NCBI RefSeq assembly: GCF_017302985.1
Contig: NZ_JAFIMU010000007.1
Coordinates: 1,178,001 to 1,242,000, forward strand
Direction: 5' to 3'
Source of the DNA: Corallococcus macrosporus
GTDB taxonomy: Bacteria; Myxococcota; Myxococcia; Myxococcales; Myxococcaceae
Length of the DNA: 64,000 bases
The notes under the pieces were generated by a model that saw only the letters and a list, made by a program, of their open reading frames with translations, had not been told where the DNA came from and searched no databases. Of the stretch, positions 1 through 9,800 are shown piece after piece; positions within the stretch are counted from its first letter, which is position 1; each line of letters starts with the position of its first letter. The position numbers were made by a program, and so were the translations under genes.

Positions 1-935
1 ATGTTGGCCACGGCTTCACTGCCACGGCCGTCCGGATACGGGCTGCGCCAGAAGGGGGCCTCCATCAGCTTGAGCCAGTCCACCTCGCCGCCCTGGCTCT
101 GGAGGAAATGGGTGATGCGATCCTCGTTCTCCACCGGCAGCTCCAGGCCCACCGTCACCGGCATGCCTGACGTGACGAGCTGACACACGGACTGCGCGAT
201 GAAGCGCGGCACTTCCTGCGTGCCGTGCAGTTCTCCGAGCAGCACCACCCCACCCGCCTTCGCCTGCTTCTTCAGGCCGAGGATGGACTGGCCGCACTCG
301 GTGAACGCCGGTGCGTCCTTCGCGCCCGGGGCCTTGGCCACCTGCTGCTCCGCGCTCACCGGCTGCTTCTTCGCGAGCTTGGGCATGATGCCGCGGAACA
401 CGCGCCACTCCATCGTCAGGTCGCGCGTGCCCTGCCCGGAGTCCACGTAGAAGGCGTTCTCGCCCACCGGGAAGGCCAGCCGGTCTCCCTCGTCCTCCAC
501 GGAGATGGAGTACTCACCGTTCCCGAGCGCGAACTGATCCCGCTGCGTGGGGTCGCCTCCCAGTCCCCGCTTCGTGCCCCAGTCCAGTTGCCTGCCGGGC
601 GCCGCCAGCGCCTTGTTCACGGACTTGGTGATGCGGATGATCCACAGCTTGCTCTTGGTCGGCGTCTCGCGCTTGCCGATGACCATGTAGCGGTGCCAGT
701 AGCCGGCGATCTTCGAGCCGCCGAACTCCTGCTTCCACTCGGTCTCCAGGACAAGGCTGCCCCGGTCCTCACGGTAGGGCAGGTTCGCATCCGTGAAGTA
801 CTCACGGACCGACGGCCACATCTCCTCCAGGGGCATGTCGTAGATGGCTTCGTAGTCCGGCGTCTCCAGCTCCTGCCGACCGGCGCAGCCCCCCACCAAC
901 AGCACCACCAGCGACAGCCAGACTCCAGCACGCAT
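1..935 (-). CDS. Lipoprotein with C-terminal ChaN/Tiki-like domain (3' end beyond window)
   Basis: The frame is open from an ATG at 935 down to base 1, so the C-terminus lies outside the window. The N-terminus is a short lipoprotein signal (MRAGVWLSLVVLLVGGC) with Cys17 as the likely lipidated residue. Residues of about 20-200 form a domain I do not recognise. From about residue 225 there is a GE-LHGTQEVPRF segment followed by GLELP. That pattern is typical of the haem-binding-uptake/Tiki (ChaN, TraB, EreA-like) superfamily, whose members bind metal or haem, or cleave peptides or esters. The GExHG histidine and glutamate are present, and the rest of the active site is cut off. The next gene, hutF, lies 78 bases upstream on the same strand. 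The lipoprotein call is fairly safe; the C-terminal domain assignment is tentative. Confidence 0.7.
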   Translation of the reverse strand, partial: MRAGVWLSLVVLLVGGCAGRQELETPDYEAIYDMPLEEMWPSVREYFTDANLPYREDRGSLVLETEWKQEFGGSKIAGYWHRYMVIGKRETPTKSKLWIIRITKSVNKALAAPGRQLDWGTKRGLGGDPTQRDQFALGNGEYSISVEDEGDRLAFPVGENAFYVDSGQGTRDLTMEWRVFRGIMPKLAKKQPVSAEQQVAKAPGAKDAPAFTECGQSILGLKKQAKAGGVVLLGELHGTQEVPRFIAQSVCQLVTSGMPVTVGLELPVENEDRITHFLQSQGGEVDWLKLMEAPFWRSPYPDGRGSEAVAN

Positions 936-1013
936 CCGCGTCCTCCCGCGGGGAACCCCGCGCCATGGGCCATCAATGCCCTGGCGGGCCCGCCATATCG
1001 AACCCCGTCCCGC

Positions 1014-2396
1014 TTACGGGTAGAGGCGCTGGGCGAGCTGCTGGAAGGTCCGGCCGCTCTCCTCCATCAGCGGGTGCCGGCCGTCGCGGACCAGGAGCCG
1101 GCCCGCCACCGCCACCTCGCGCACCGCGCCTCCCGCCGCCCCGAAGACGATGCCCGGCAGGAGTGAGGCGGTCCCCGCGCCCACCAGCGACGGGTGCCGC
1201 ACGTCCACCGTGAAGAAGTCCGCTTGCGCCCCCGGAGACAGCGTCCCCGTGCCCATCCGCAGGCTCCGCGCGCCCTGCACCGTGGCCATGTCGAAGAGCC
1301 GCGCCGCCAGGCCGTCCAGCGTCCCCGTCCCCGGGTCCAGCACCGCCCGGCGCAGCCGCACCAGCCGCAGGTGCTGCTCCAGCTGACGGGCTTCGTCCAG
1401 CAGGTCCACCACCGTCTGGCTGTCCGAGCCGAAGCTCACGCGCGCCCCGGCCTTCACCAGCGCGTCCGCCGGCACGATGCCGTCCCCCAGGTTGCGCTCC
1501 GTGGACGGGCACGCGCACACCGTGGCCTCCGCGCGGCCCAGCAGCGTCACCTCCGCGTCCGTCAGGTGCACGCCGTGCACCGCCGTGAAGCGCGGCCCCA
1601 GGAGGCCCACGTCCGCCACCAGCTCCACCGGACGGCGGCCGTGCTCCGCGAGGCACGCTTCGATCTCCTTGGGCTGCTCCGCCACGTGCATGTGGATGGG
1701 CATGCTCGCGGGCGCCGTGCGGGCCACCTGCGTCAGCCAGTCCTTCGACACCGCGCGCACGCTGTGCGGCGCGAGCCCCACGCCCACCCGCGCGTCTCCG
1801 CGCACCGCGTGCGACAGCGCCTCCGTGGTGGACAGGAACGCGTCCACGTCCGCGTCGATGAAGCGGCGCTGGCGCGGGTTCGCGGGCACGTTGAAGCCCG
1901 CGCGCGCGTAGCCCACCCGCAGCAGGCAGATGCGCAGCCCTACGTCCGTGGCCGCGCGGATGACCGCGTGCGCCAGCGCGTTGCGGTCCGCGTAGGGCGT
2001 GCCGTCCGGCTGGTGGTGCAGGTAGTGGAACTCGCCCACCGTGGTGATGCCCGCGAGCACCATCTCCAGGAACACCTGCCGGGAGGCGACGTGGATCTCC
2101 TCCGGCGTGAGCGCCTCCGCGGCGCGGTACATCGCCTCGCGCCAGGACCAGAAGTCGTCCTGCCCGCCGGCGGACGCCACGTATTCGGTGCGTCCGCGGA
2201 TGAGCCGCTGGAACGCGTGCGAGTGGCCGTTGACGAGCCCCGGCAGCAGCGCCCGCCCCGCGAGCCGCTCCACGCGCGCGCCTTCGGGCACCGCGGCGAG
2301 CACACGGCCATCCGCGCCCACCGCCAGCGCACGGCCTTCGTGGAAACGCCCGTCCACGAAGAGGAAGTCGGGTTGGTAGACAGTGATGTCGCTCAC
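1014..2396 (-). CDS. hutF: Formimidoylglutamate deiminase
   Basis: An amidohydrolase-superfamily enzyme that hydrolyses N-formimidoyl-L-glutamate to N-formyl-L-glutamate and ammonia in the five-step histidine degradation pathway. The 460-residue length matches HutF. The metal ligands of the first strand are NGHSH (His58, His60). A central HMHVAEQ segment, an HGVHLTD segment and the GSDSQ motif with its catalytic aspartate follow in the expected order. The reading frame extends upstream to 2591, but that extension is low-complexity and overlaps the neighbouring gene. I chose the GTG at 2396 because the protein then begins SDITVYQPDFLFVDG, as HutF proteins do. No clear ribosome site precedes it. 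It lies 44 bases after the DUF2383 gene and may be co-transcribed. No other hut gene is present in the window. Confidence 0.9.
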   Translation of the reverse strand: MSDITVYQPDFLFVDGRFHEGRALAVGADGRVLAAVPEGARVERLAGRALLPGLVNGHSHAFQRLIRGRTEYVASAGGQDDFWSWREAMYRAAEALTPEEIHVASRQVFLEMVLAGITTVGEFHYLHHQPDGTPYADRNALAHAVIRAATDVGLRICLLRVGYARAGFNVPANPRQRRFIDADVDAFLSTTEALSHAVRGDARVGVGLAPHSVRAVSKDWLTQVARTAPASMPIHMHVAEQPKEIEACLAEHGRRPVELVADVGLLGPRFTAVHGVHLTDAEVTLLGRAEATVCACPSTERNLGDGIVPADALVKAGARVSFGSDSQTVVDLLDEARQLEQHLRLVRLRRAVLDPGTGTLDGLAARLFDMATVQGARSLRMGTGTLSPGAQADFFTVDVRHPSLVGAGTASLLPGIVFGAAGGAVREVAVAGRLLVRDGRHPLMEESGRTFQQLAQRLYP

Positions 2397-2440
2397 GCGC
2401 GGCAGCGTATGCCAGTTCGCCGCGGCGCGCGGTAGCGGCT

Positions 2441-2932
2441 TCAGGCGCCCATTTCGGCGGTGTCCCCCATGAAGGAGGGCACGCGGCCCTCCGCCCAGGG
2501 ACGGGTGCGCACCGCGTCGCGGATCCACGTGCCGTGGCGCCGCTCGTCCTCGCGGTGCAGGCGGATGAGGGCCTTCACCTCCGGGGACCACTCGAACTGG
2601 AGCGCCAGCTCATAGGCCCGGTCGAACAGCTCCTCGTTGCCGAGCATGGCCCACAGCGTGGCCTCCGTGCCCATCAGCCCCGTCATGGCCGTCAGGCCCT
2701 TCATCGCGGAGCCCTTCAGGTCCGGTCGCAGCGCCACCGGCTCGCCCCCGAAGTGACGGATGAGCGCGTTGAGGTCCTGCACGTGGCGCAGGTGGTCCGC
2801 GCGGAAGCGGTTGAGCCGCTCGCGCACCAGGGCCGGCCCGATGCTGGCGATGGCCACGTCGTACGCGCCCACGGCGTCGGCATCCAGTTGCGCCAGGCTG
2901 TGCAGGCGATCCACTTCGGACTTGTTGGCCAT
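2441..2932 (-). CDS. Ferritin-like DUF2383 (PA2169-type) four-helix protein
   Basis: A 163-residue soluble protein resembling the DUF2383/PA2169 family, which has a ferritin-like four-helix bundle and is often linked to stress responses. It has the family's early QLDADAVGAYDVAI helix, a DHLRHVQDLNALI helix with acidic and histidine residues suited to metal binding, and a late LHREDERRHGTWI helix. A strong AAGGAGG ribosome site lies seven bases before the ATG at 2932, which fixes the start. Family members lack a firmly established reaction, so metal storage or oxidative-stress protection is inference. The gene heads a possible two-gene unit with hutF downstream and diverges from ligD. Confidence 0.8.
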   Translation of the reverse strand: MANKSEVDRLHSLAQLDADAVGAYDVAIASIGPALVRERLNRFRADHLRHVQDLNALIRHFGGEPVALRPDLKGSAMKGLTAMTGLMGTEATLWAMLGNEELFDRAYELALQFEWSPEVKALIRLHREDERRHGTWIRDAVRTRPWAEGRVPSFMGDTAEMGA

Positions 2933-3187
2933 GGGGTGCCTCCTTCAACCGGGTGTGGCGAATGCTCGGGCCCGAACAATGTGGGGATTCATCCTCCCGT
3001 TACCAAGCACCTGGCCCCGACCCATCCCTCCGCCGAACCCAGGGCGGGCGGACGGCCACGGCGCCTCTTCGTGCGTGTGGCCGATAAATCAGACACCGGG
3101 TCCGCGCGGGGAGCGCCTGCCTTCCTGCCTGCCCACCAACCGATGGGAGGAATTGCGCGCCCGCCCTCCTGTGCAGAGCGTTGCAGG

Positions 3188-5788
3188 GTGAAGACTTCAG
3201 ACACCCAGCGCCGGCTGCGCCGCTACAAGACGAAGCGTGACTTCCACCTGACGCCCGAGCCGTCCCCGGACGCGGTGGCACCGAAGGCGGGCGCCCCCGT
3301 CTTCGTCATCCACAAGCACGACGCCACGCGGCTGCACTACGACCTGCGGCTGGAGATTGGCGGCGTCCTGGTGAGCTGGGCCATCCCCAAGGGTCCCAGC
3401 CATGACCCGGCGGTGAAGCGGCTGGCGGTCCAGACGGAGGACCACCCGCGCTCCTACGCGGACTTCGAGGGCCACATCCCGGACGACCAGTACGGCGGCG
3501 GCGATTCGCTGCTCTGGGAGTCCGGCACCTTCGAGGTCGTGCCCCCCGGCGACGCCGCAGCGCAGCTGAAGCGCGGGCACCTGGAGGTCGTGCTGCACGG
3601 CGCGAAGCTGAAGGGACGCTGGCACCTCATCCGCACCCGTCCGCGCGGCGGCAAGGCGCAGTGGCTCTTCTTCAAGGCAAAGGATGCGTACGCCAGCGCC
3701 GACTACGACGTCACGGTGGAGCGCCCCGAGTCCGTGAAGAGCGGCCAGGTGGAGACGCGCGGTCCCCGCAAGCCGGGGGTGCTGCGCAACAAGAGGCCCG
3801 CGGCGCCCGTGCGCGCGGCGCCCCGGGCCCGCATCCCGAAGACGGTGCGCAAGCCGTCGAAGGCGGCCCGTCCGCCGTCCTCGCCGGAGAAGCTGCTGGA
3901 GCGCGTGTGGCCGCCCATGCTGGCGCGGCTGGCGGTGTCCGACGAGGTGCACGACGAGACGCACGCCTACGAGGTGAAGTACGACGGCTTCCGCGCCGTG
4001 TGCGCCGTCACCAACGGGAAGATCGCCTTCCAGAGCCGCCGGGGCAACGACCTGTCGGGCCGCTTCGCGCGGCTCGCGGCGAGCCTGCGGCAACTGCCCG
4101 CGCACGACGTGGTGGTGGACGGAGAGATTGTCGCGCTCGACGAGAAGGGCCGCTCGCGCTTCCAGCTCCTGCAGCACACCGAGGAGGGCACGGAGCAGCG
4201 CTTCGTCGTGTTCGACCTGTTGTGGCTGGACGGCGAGGACCTGCGCGAGCTGCCCTACGAGCAGCGCCGCGCGCGGCTGGAGAAGCTGATGGCCTCCGTG
4301 GAGCTGCCGCTGCAGCTCTCCGACAAGCTGGACCTGAACCTGTCGCGCGCGCTGCTGGAGGCGCGGCGCAAGGGGTGGGAGGGCATCATCGCCAAGCGCA
4401 AGGACTCGCCCTACACGGGCACGCGCTCCGGGGACTGGCTGAAGCTGAAGGTCGTCGCGGGCCAGGAGGTCGTCATCCTGGGGTACCTGCCCATCAAGAA
4501 CGAGCGGGCGAAGTCGGAGATTGGCGCGCTGCGCGTGGGCGTGCGCGGCAAGGACGGCTTCCATGACGTGGGCAAGGTGGGCACGGGCTACACCTCCGCG
4601 GACCGCCGCGAGCTGCGCTGGCTGCTGGACGCCACGCGCGTGAAGAAGCCCTCCGCCGTGGACGCGCCCGCGAACACGGACACCGTCTGGGTGAAGCCGA
4701 AGTACGTGGCCCAGGTGAACTTCACGGAGTGGACGAAGGACGGCCGCCTGCGCCACCCCGTGTTCCAGGGCCTGCGCAGCGACAAGGTGCCAAAGGAGGT
4801 CGTGCGGGAACACCCCGCCCCCATCGAGGGCGCCGCGCGCCGGGGCTCTCGCCGCGCGCCGGTGCAGGCCTCCGCCCGCACCGCGACGACGAAGGCCCCC
4901 GCCGCGAAGAAGACGCCGCGCGCGAAGTCCGGACGCTCGCCGGAGGTGGCGCTCACGCACGGCGACCGCGTGCTGTTCCCCGATTCCGGCCTGACGAAGG
5001 CGGACGTGTTCGCGTACTACGAGCAGGTGGCGCCGCTGCTGTTGCCCGTGCTCGCGGACCGGCCCCTGGCCCACCAGCAGTGGCCCGCGGGCATCCAGGC
5101 GCCGGGCTTCTTCCGGCATGAGCTGTCCGGCATCCCGGCGTGGCTGCCCACGCTGCGCGTGCGCCACGAGGACAAGACGCTGCGCCACGTGAACGTGAAG
5201 GACACGTCCGCGCTGCTGTGGCTGGCCAACCAGTCCGCGCTCACGCTGCACATGTGGCTGTCACACGCGCCCCGGCTGGCGCAGCCGGACTTCGTGGTGT
5301 TCGACCTGGACCCCGGCGAGGGCGGCTGGAAGGACGTGGTGAGGGTGGCCACCCTGCTGCACGCGCGCCTGGACGAGCTGGGCCTCAAGTCCTTCCCCAA
5401 GACGTCCGGCAAGCGCGGCCTGCACGTGCTGGTGCCCCTGGCGCCGGGACACACCTACGCGCGCACCCAGGCGTTCGCGGACGCGCGGGCGCGGGAGCTG
5501 GAGGAGGAGCTGGGCGACATCGCCACCACGGAGCGCTCCATCCGCGAGCGCTGCGGACGGCTCTACATCGACGCGGGCCAGAACGCGCGCGGTAAGACGG
5601 TGGTGGCGCCCTACTCCCTGCGCGCCGTGGAGGGCGCGCCCTTCTCCGCGCCGGTGGAGTGGAGCGAGGTGAACGGCCGCCTGGACCCGCACCGCTTCCG
5701 CCTGGAGACGCTGAAGAAGCGCCTGGATGCCGTAGGCGACCTGTTCGCGCCCGTGCTCCGGGTGAAGCAGGTGCTGCCGGACGAGTGA
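3188..5788 (+). CDS. ligD: Multifunctional DNA ligase D (phosphoesterase-ligase-polymerase)
   Basis: ATP-dependent ligase of bacterial non-homologous end joining, 866 residues. Domain order is 3'-phosphoesterase (about 1-170, with HKHDATRLHYDLRLE near residue 42 and a GGGDSLLWE segment), ATP-dependent ligase (about 230-530, adenylated Lys264 in EVKYDGFR) and primase-polymerase (about 580-860, with catalytic aspartates in FDLDPGEGGW near 705 and SGKRGLHVL). Lys/Ala/Pro-rich linkers join the domains. This is the Pseudomonas-type order rather than the mycobacterial one. The frame is open far upstream, but the GTG at 3188 starts the protein where the family begins (before YKTKRDF). An ATG at 3143 is a weaker alternative. 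No ku gene is present in the window, so the Ku partner must be encoded elsewhere. Confidence 0.95.
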   Translation: MKTSDTQRRLRRYKTKRDFHLTPEPSPDAVAPKAGAPVFVIHKHDATRLHYDLRLEIGGVLVSWAIPKGPSHDPAVKRLAVQTEDHPRSYADFEGHIPDDQYGGGDSLLWESGTFEVVPPGDAAAQLKRGHLEVVLHGAKLKGRWHLIRTRPRGGKAQWLFFKAKDAYASADYDVTVERPESVKSGQVETRGPRKPGVLRNKRPAAPVRAAPRARIPKTVRKPSKAARPPSSPEKLLERVWPPMLARLAVSDEVHDETHAYEVKYDGFRAVCAVTNGKIAFQSRRGNDLSGRFARLAASLRQLPAHDVVVDGEIVALDEKGRSRFQLLQHTEEGTEQRFVVFDLLWLDGEDLRELPYEQRRARLEKLMASVELPLQLSDKLDLNLSRALLEARRKGWEGIIAKRKDSPYTGTRSGDWLKLKVVAGQEVVILGYLPIKNERAKSEIGALRVGVRGKDGFHDVGKVGTGYTSADRRELRWLLDATRVKKPSAVDAPANTDTVWVKPKYVAQVNFTEWTKDGRLRHPVFQGLRSDKVPKEVVREHPAPIEGAARRGSRRAPVQASARTATTKAPAAKKTPRAKSGRSPEVALTHGDRVLFPDSGLTKADVFAYYEQVAPLLLPVLADRPLAHQQWPAGIQAPGFFRHELSGIPAWLPTLRVRHEDKTLRHVNVKDTSALLWLANQSALTLHMWLSHAPRLAQPDFVVFDLDPGEGGWKDVVRVATLLHARLDELGLKSFPKTSGKRGLHVLVPLAPGHTYARTQAFADARARELEEELGDIATTERSIRERCGRLYIDAGQNARGKTVVAPYSLRAVEGAPFSAPVEWSEVNGRLDPHRFRLETLKKRLDAVGDLFAPVLRVKQVLPDE

Positions 5789-5863
5789 GCCGGCGGCTGA
5801 CGCGCCGCTCCCTGGGCGGATGTTTCCCGGAAGGGGGCGGCGCGTGCTACTGCCCGCGCCGCC

Positions 5864-6817
5864 ATGTCGTCCGTGACCGTCGTAACGCCCGTCGCGAAGC
5901 CCGCGCCGCGGTGGAAGGTGTCCCTGGCGTACGCCACCTGCTTCGTCCTCTGGGGCTCCACCTGGGCCGCCGTGAAGGTGGGGCTGGAGGACCTGCCGCC
6001 GCTGCGCTTCGTGGGCACGCGCATGCTCGTCGCCGGGCTGGCGCTGCTGCCCTTCGCGCGCTCGCGCGGGACGGCGCTGGGGGGCGGCACCGGGTGGCGC
6101 ATCGCGGGGCTGGGCGTGCTCCAGCTCGCGGTGCCCTTCGGCCTGCTCTTCGTGGCGCAGCAGTGGATCCCCTCCAGTTGGTCCGCGCTGCTCTTCTCCA
6201 CCTTCCCGGTGTGGCTGCTGCTGGTGGGCCGCATCGTCTTCCCGGATCAGCACCTCACCGGGCGCAAGCTCTTCGCGGCGGCGCTGGGCCTCACGGGCGT
6301 GGTGGCCCTCCAGCACCAGGAGCTGGTGTCGCTCAGCTTCTCCGGGCAGGTGGTGGTGGGCTGCATGATGACGCTGTTCGCGGCGTCGGTGGTCGCGGTG
6401 GCCAACGTGCTGGTGCGCCGCCACATGACGCACGTGCCGCCGCACCTGCTCACGCTGGTGCAGACGATGAGCAGCGCGGTGCTGCTGCTCTCCGCGTCCG
6501 CGCTGCTGGAGTGGAACCAGCCATCGCACTGGACGCCCCGGGCGGTGGGCGCGCTCCTGTACCTGGCGCTGGGCGGCACGGTGCTCACCTACCAGTGCCT
6601 GTACTGGCTCCTGCCGCGCATCTCGCTGGCGGCGCTGGGCGCCATGGCGCTGCTGGACACGCTGGTGGCGGTGACGCTGGGCGTGGCGCTGCTGGGTGAG
6701 CCGCTCACGCCGTCGCTGATCGCGGGCGGCGCGCTCATCCTCTCCGCGGCGGCGCTCGCCAACCGCGACGAGGCCCCGGAGGCGAAGGCGCCTCCGGAAG
6801 CCCCCCCCGCGGCATGA
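5864..6817 (+). CDS. EamA-family (DMT) inner-membrane transporter
   Basis: A 317-residue integral membrane protein of the drug/metabolite transporter superfamily with two EamA repeats and about ten hydrophobic helices. The first repeat opens with CFVLWGSTWAAVKVGL, the signature W-G-S/T-x-F/W region of the family. The second repeat has the usual final helix pair ending near LSAAALANRDEAP. EamA proteins export or import small metabolites, amino acids or nucleotides, and the substrate here cannot be read from sequence. It begins 75 bases after ligD on the same strand and ends nine bases before the convergent FG-GAP gene, so there is almost no room for a separate terminator. Confidence 0.85.
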   Translation: MSSVTVVTPVAKPAPRWKVSLAYATCFVLWGSTWAAVKVGLEDLPPLRFVGTRMLVAGLALLPFARSRGTALGGGTGWRIAGLGVLQLAVPFGLLFVAQQWIPSSWSALLFSTFPVWLLLVGRIVFPDQHLTGRKLFAAALGLTGVVALQHQELVSLSFSGQVVVGCMMTLFAASVVAVANVLVRRHMTHVPPHLLTLVQTMSSAVLLLSASALLEWNQPSHWTPRAVGALLYLALGGTVLTYQCLYWLLPRISLAALGAMALLDTLVAVTLGVALLGEPLTPSLIAGGALILSAAALANRDEAPEAKAPPEAPPAA

Positions 6818-6826
6818 GGCCGTGAC

Positions 6827-9800
6827 TCAGAACGGCAGGGGCAGCGCGTACGCCGTGCCGTTCTGCGTGCCGGTGCGGTAGCTCCTCGGCGCGCCGATGA
6901 CGGCCGTGGGCGGCGAGCCTCCGGAGCCGGGGACGACGGAGATGGACTGGCCCAGGAACGAGCGCTCGGCGCCGTCGCCCACCACCAGCAGGAAGGGTGA
7001 CAGCGGGCCCGTGGACTTCGCGCCGCCAGCGAAGAGGAACGCCGCGCCGTCGCCGTCCGAGGCCACCGACGCGTTGGGCGCGCCCACCCAGAGGTCCGGG
7101 ATGCTGTCGCCGTTCAGGTCCCTGCCGCCCGACAGCGACGTGCCGAAGCTCACCGCGCGGGCGCGGTAGGTGAGGTTCAGCGGGGTCAGGTCCGCCACGT
7201 CCAGCAGCGTCTCACCGGCGGCGGGAGGGGTGAGCTTGGAGGTCTGGATGAGCAGCACCGCCTGCTGGCTGACGCCGTCCACCAGGTAGTTGTTGGCGCT
7301 CACCGCGAGGAAGTCCCGCGTGTCCCCCAGGAAGCGGCCCGCGCGCGTGGTGGCCACGCCCAGGTTCATCAACGCGCGCGACACCTCCGCGTCCCCGGCG
7401 ATGCGCACGGTGGTCCCGACCTTGCGGCCCCCGCACTTCGCGCCACCCGCGTCGTGGCCGTAGACAATCACGATGCCCGAGTGCGTGTTGTCCGAGTAGC
7501 GCCACGCCACCTCGTCGCAGCCGTCCGCGTTGAGGTCGCCGACGGTGGCGATGGCGGAGGTCTGCGGCAGCGCGGTGGTGTTCCACTGCGCGGGCGGCCA
7601 GACGACGGGCGTGGACGGCCAGGAGTACGCGGGGTCGCACGCCAGCGTGAGCTTCGCGAGCGTCGCATCCTCCGGCGCGCGGCCCAGGAACACGTCCATG
7701 CCGCGGTCGCGCAGCACGGCCACGTCCTGCTTGCCGTCGCCGTTGAAGTCGAAGCCGCCCACCACGCCCCGGCCGATGGTGGTGCGCTTGCACTTCGTGG
7801 CCGCCGCGTCGTCGCAGGTGGCGACCACGGACGGCGCGAACACGCGGTAGGCCGGCTTGAAGGTGCCGTCCGCCTGTCCCGCCGACACCAGCAGGCCGCC
7901 CAGCGACTGGGTGGCCGTCGTCATGCAGGCGTTCTGCACGTAGGGGTCGCGCTCCGTCGCGGCGGAGTTCGTCGCCGGGATGACGAGCCCCGTGGCGCTG
8001 GCCACCATGTCCGGCCGGCCGTCGCCGTTGAAGTCCGTGAACGCGACGTCCACGCCCACGTTGCGGCCGCCGTACCACGGGGAGCTGGCGCCCTCGCCCG
8101 CCACGGTGGCCTTGCCGGGCTCCGCGGTGTCGAAGGTGTACGCGCGGCCCACGGTGAGGTCCGCGCCGTCGTTGTTGGGGCCCGGGCCGGAGAAGCCCTG
8201 CGCGCCCACCAGCGCCATCACCTTGCCGTTGAGGCGCGACACCGCCACGGCCTCACCGAAGCGCTCCACGCTGGCCTTCGCCGTCACGTCCAGGCCGCTG
8301 CGCGACCAGTCCGCCACCGTGGCGCCGGCCTTGGTGAAGACGTCCACGCGGCCGGTGAACGCGCCCGTGGCCGACGACGCGCGGCCGGCGAAGCCCACCA
8401 GCACCGGACCGGACGGCAGCGTCCACGCCGCGAGCCCCGCGCCCAGCACCTCCGACTTCGCCGCGCCGCCCAGCGCCGCGAGCGGCTTGTTCATCACCGT
8501 GTCCTTCGACACGCCGGTGAGCGGGAACACCAGCACCTTGCCCGCGTTGCCCAGCGTCGTCGTGCCCGCCGTCACCGACGCGTACGGCGCGCCCAGCAGC
8601 AGCTCCGGCCCCGCCGCGCCGTCCACGTCCATCACCGCCCAGCTGCGCGTCGCGGTGATGCCGCGCGCGTCGCCGTAGAAGCGCGCGAACGCGCTGGAGA
8701 GCGCCACCGTCGGAGGGTTCACCGCCGCCGGGTCGTCCACCAGCTTCGCGCTCCGCAGGTCGAAGAGGTACGCGCCGCCCGCGTCCTGCTGCGCCGCCAC
8801 GCCGCCCGACGTCCGCAGGTCCGGCGAGTCCGCCTTGTCCGCCATCACCAGGAGGAACGGCGGCCGGCTGCCCTCGGCGGGGATGGTGCCCAGGCGCCAG
8901 GTGCCCTCGTTGCCCAGCGTCTCCACCGCGGTGTTGGACACCAGCACGTAGAGGTCAGGGGCGGAGCGGTAGCGCGCGCCCGAGGCCCGCGCGAAGTACA
9001 CCGCCACGGCCATCTGCTGACCGTCGGGAGTGATGCCGTCCGCTTTGTAGCGGGTCAGCCGGTGCAGCGCCGCCAGGTCCGGGCGGCCGTCGTCGTTGAG
9101 GTCCGCCACCGAGAGGGCACGCCCCAGCTCCGTGGTGCTGCGCAGCACGAACTTGCCGTCCTTGTCGATGTCCTGGCCGCCCAGGCGCACCGCCGGCAGG
9201 TCCGGGACGGGCTGTCCCTTGGAGAGGATGAAGATGTCGATGACGCCGCGCCGGCTGATGCCGGAGAGGGTGGACAGGTCGCCGCCGGGCGAGCCCACGA
9301 ACAGGTCCATGTCCCCGTCGCCGTCCGCGTCCGCGATGGCCATGCCCGTGCCGAAGCCGCCCCGGCCCAGGCCGGTGAGCGCGGGCCGCAGCAGCGCGGG
9401 CGCCTGGCCCGCCTTGAACGTGTAGAGGTACACCGCGCCCGAGTCACCGATGGTGACGTCCGCGCCCGGCGACGACACCGCCAGGTCCGCGTGCCCGTCG
9501 CCGTCCAGGTCGCCCGCGGCCAGCATGTCGCCGAAGAGCGCGCCCTCCGTCTCACCCGACAGCACCCAGGTGGGCTTCGAGGGCAGGCCGGACGCGCTGC
9601 CCTTGTAGACGAACACCGCGCCGCCCGTGGGGCGCGCCAGCTCGCTCTCGCGCTGGCCCACCGCCAGGTCCTGGATGCCGTCGCCGTCGAAGTCCGCGGT
9701 CACCAGCGTGGCCACGTCCGACAGCTTGCCGTGCGCCAGCAGGGGCCGCGTCAGCTCATCCAGCACGCGCACCGACACCGTGGCCACGTCGGGGGTGAAG

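Noticed and set aside
2534-3187. N-terminal extension of the LigD frame
   Set aside because: It overlaps the DUF2383 gene on the other strand and LigD proteins begin near the GTG at 3188.
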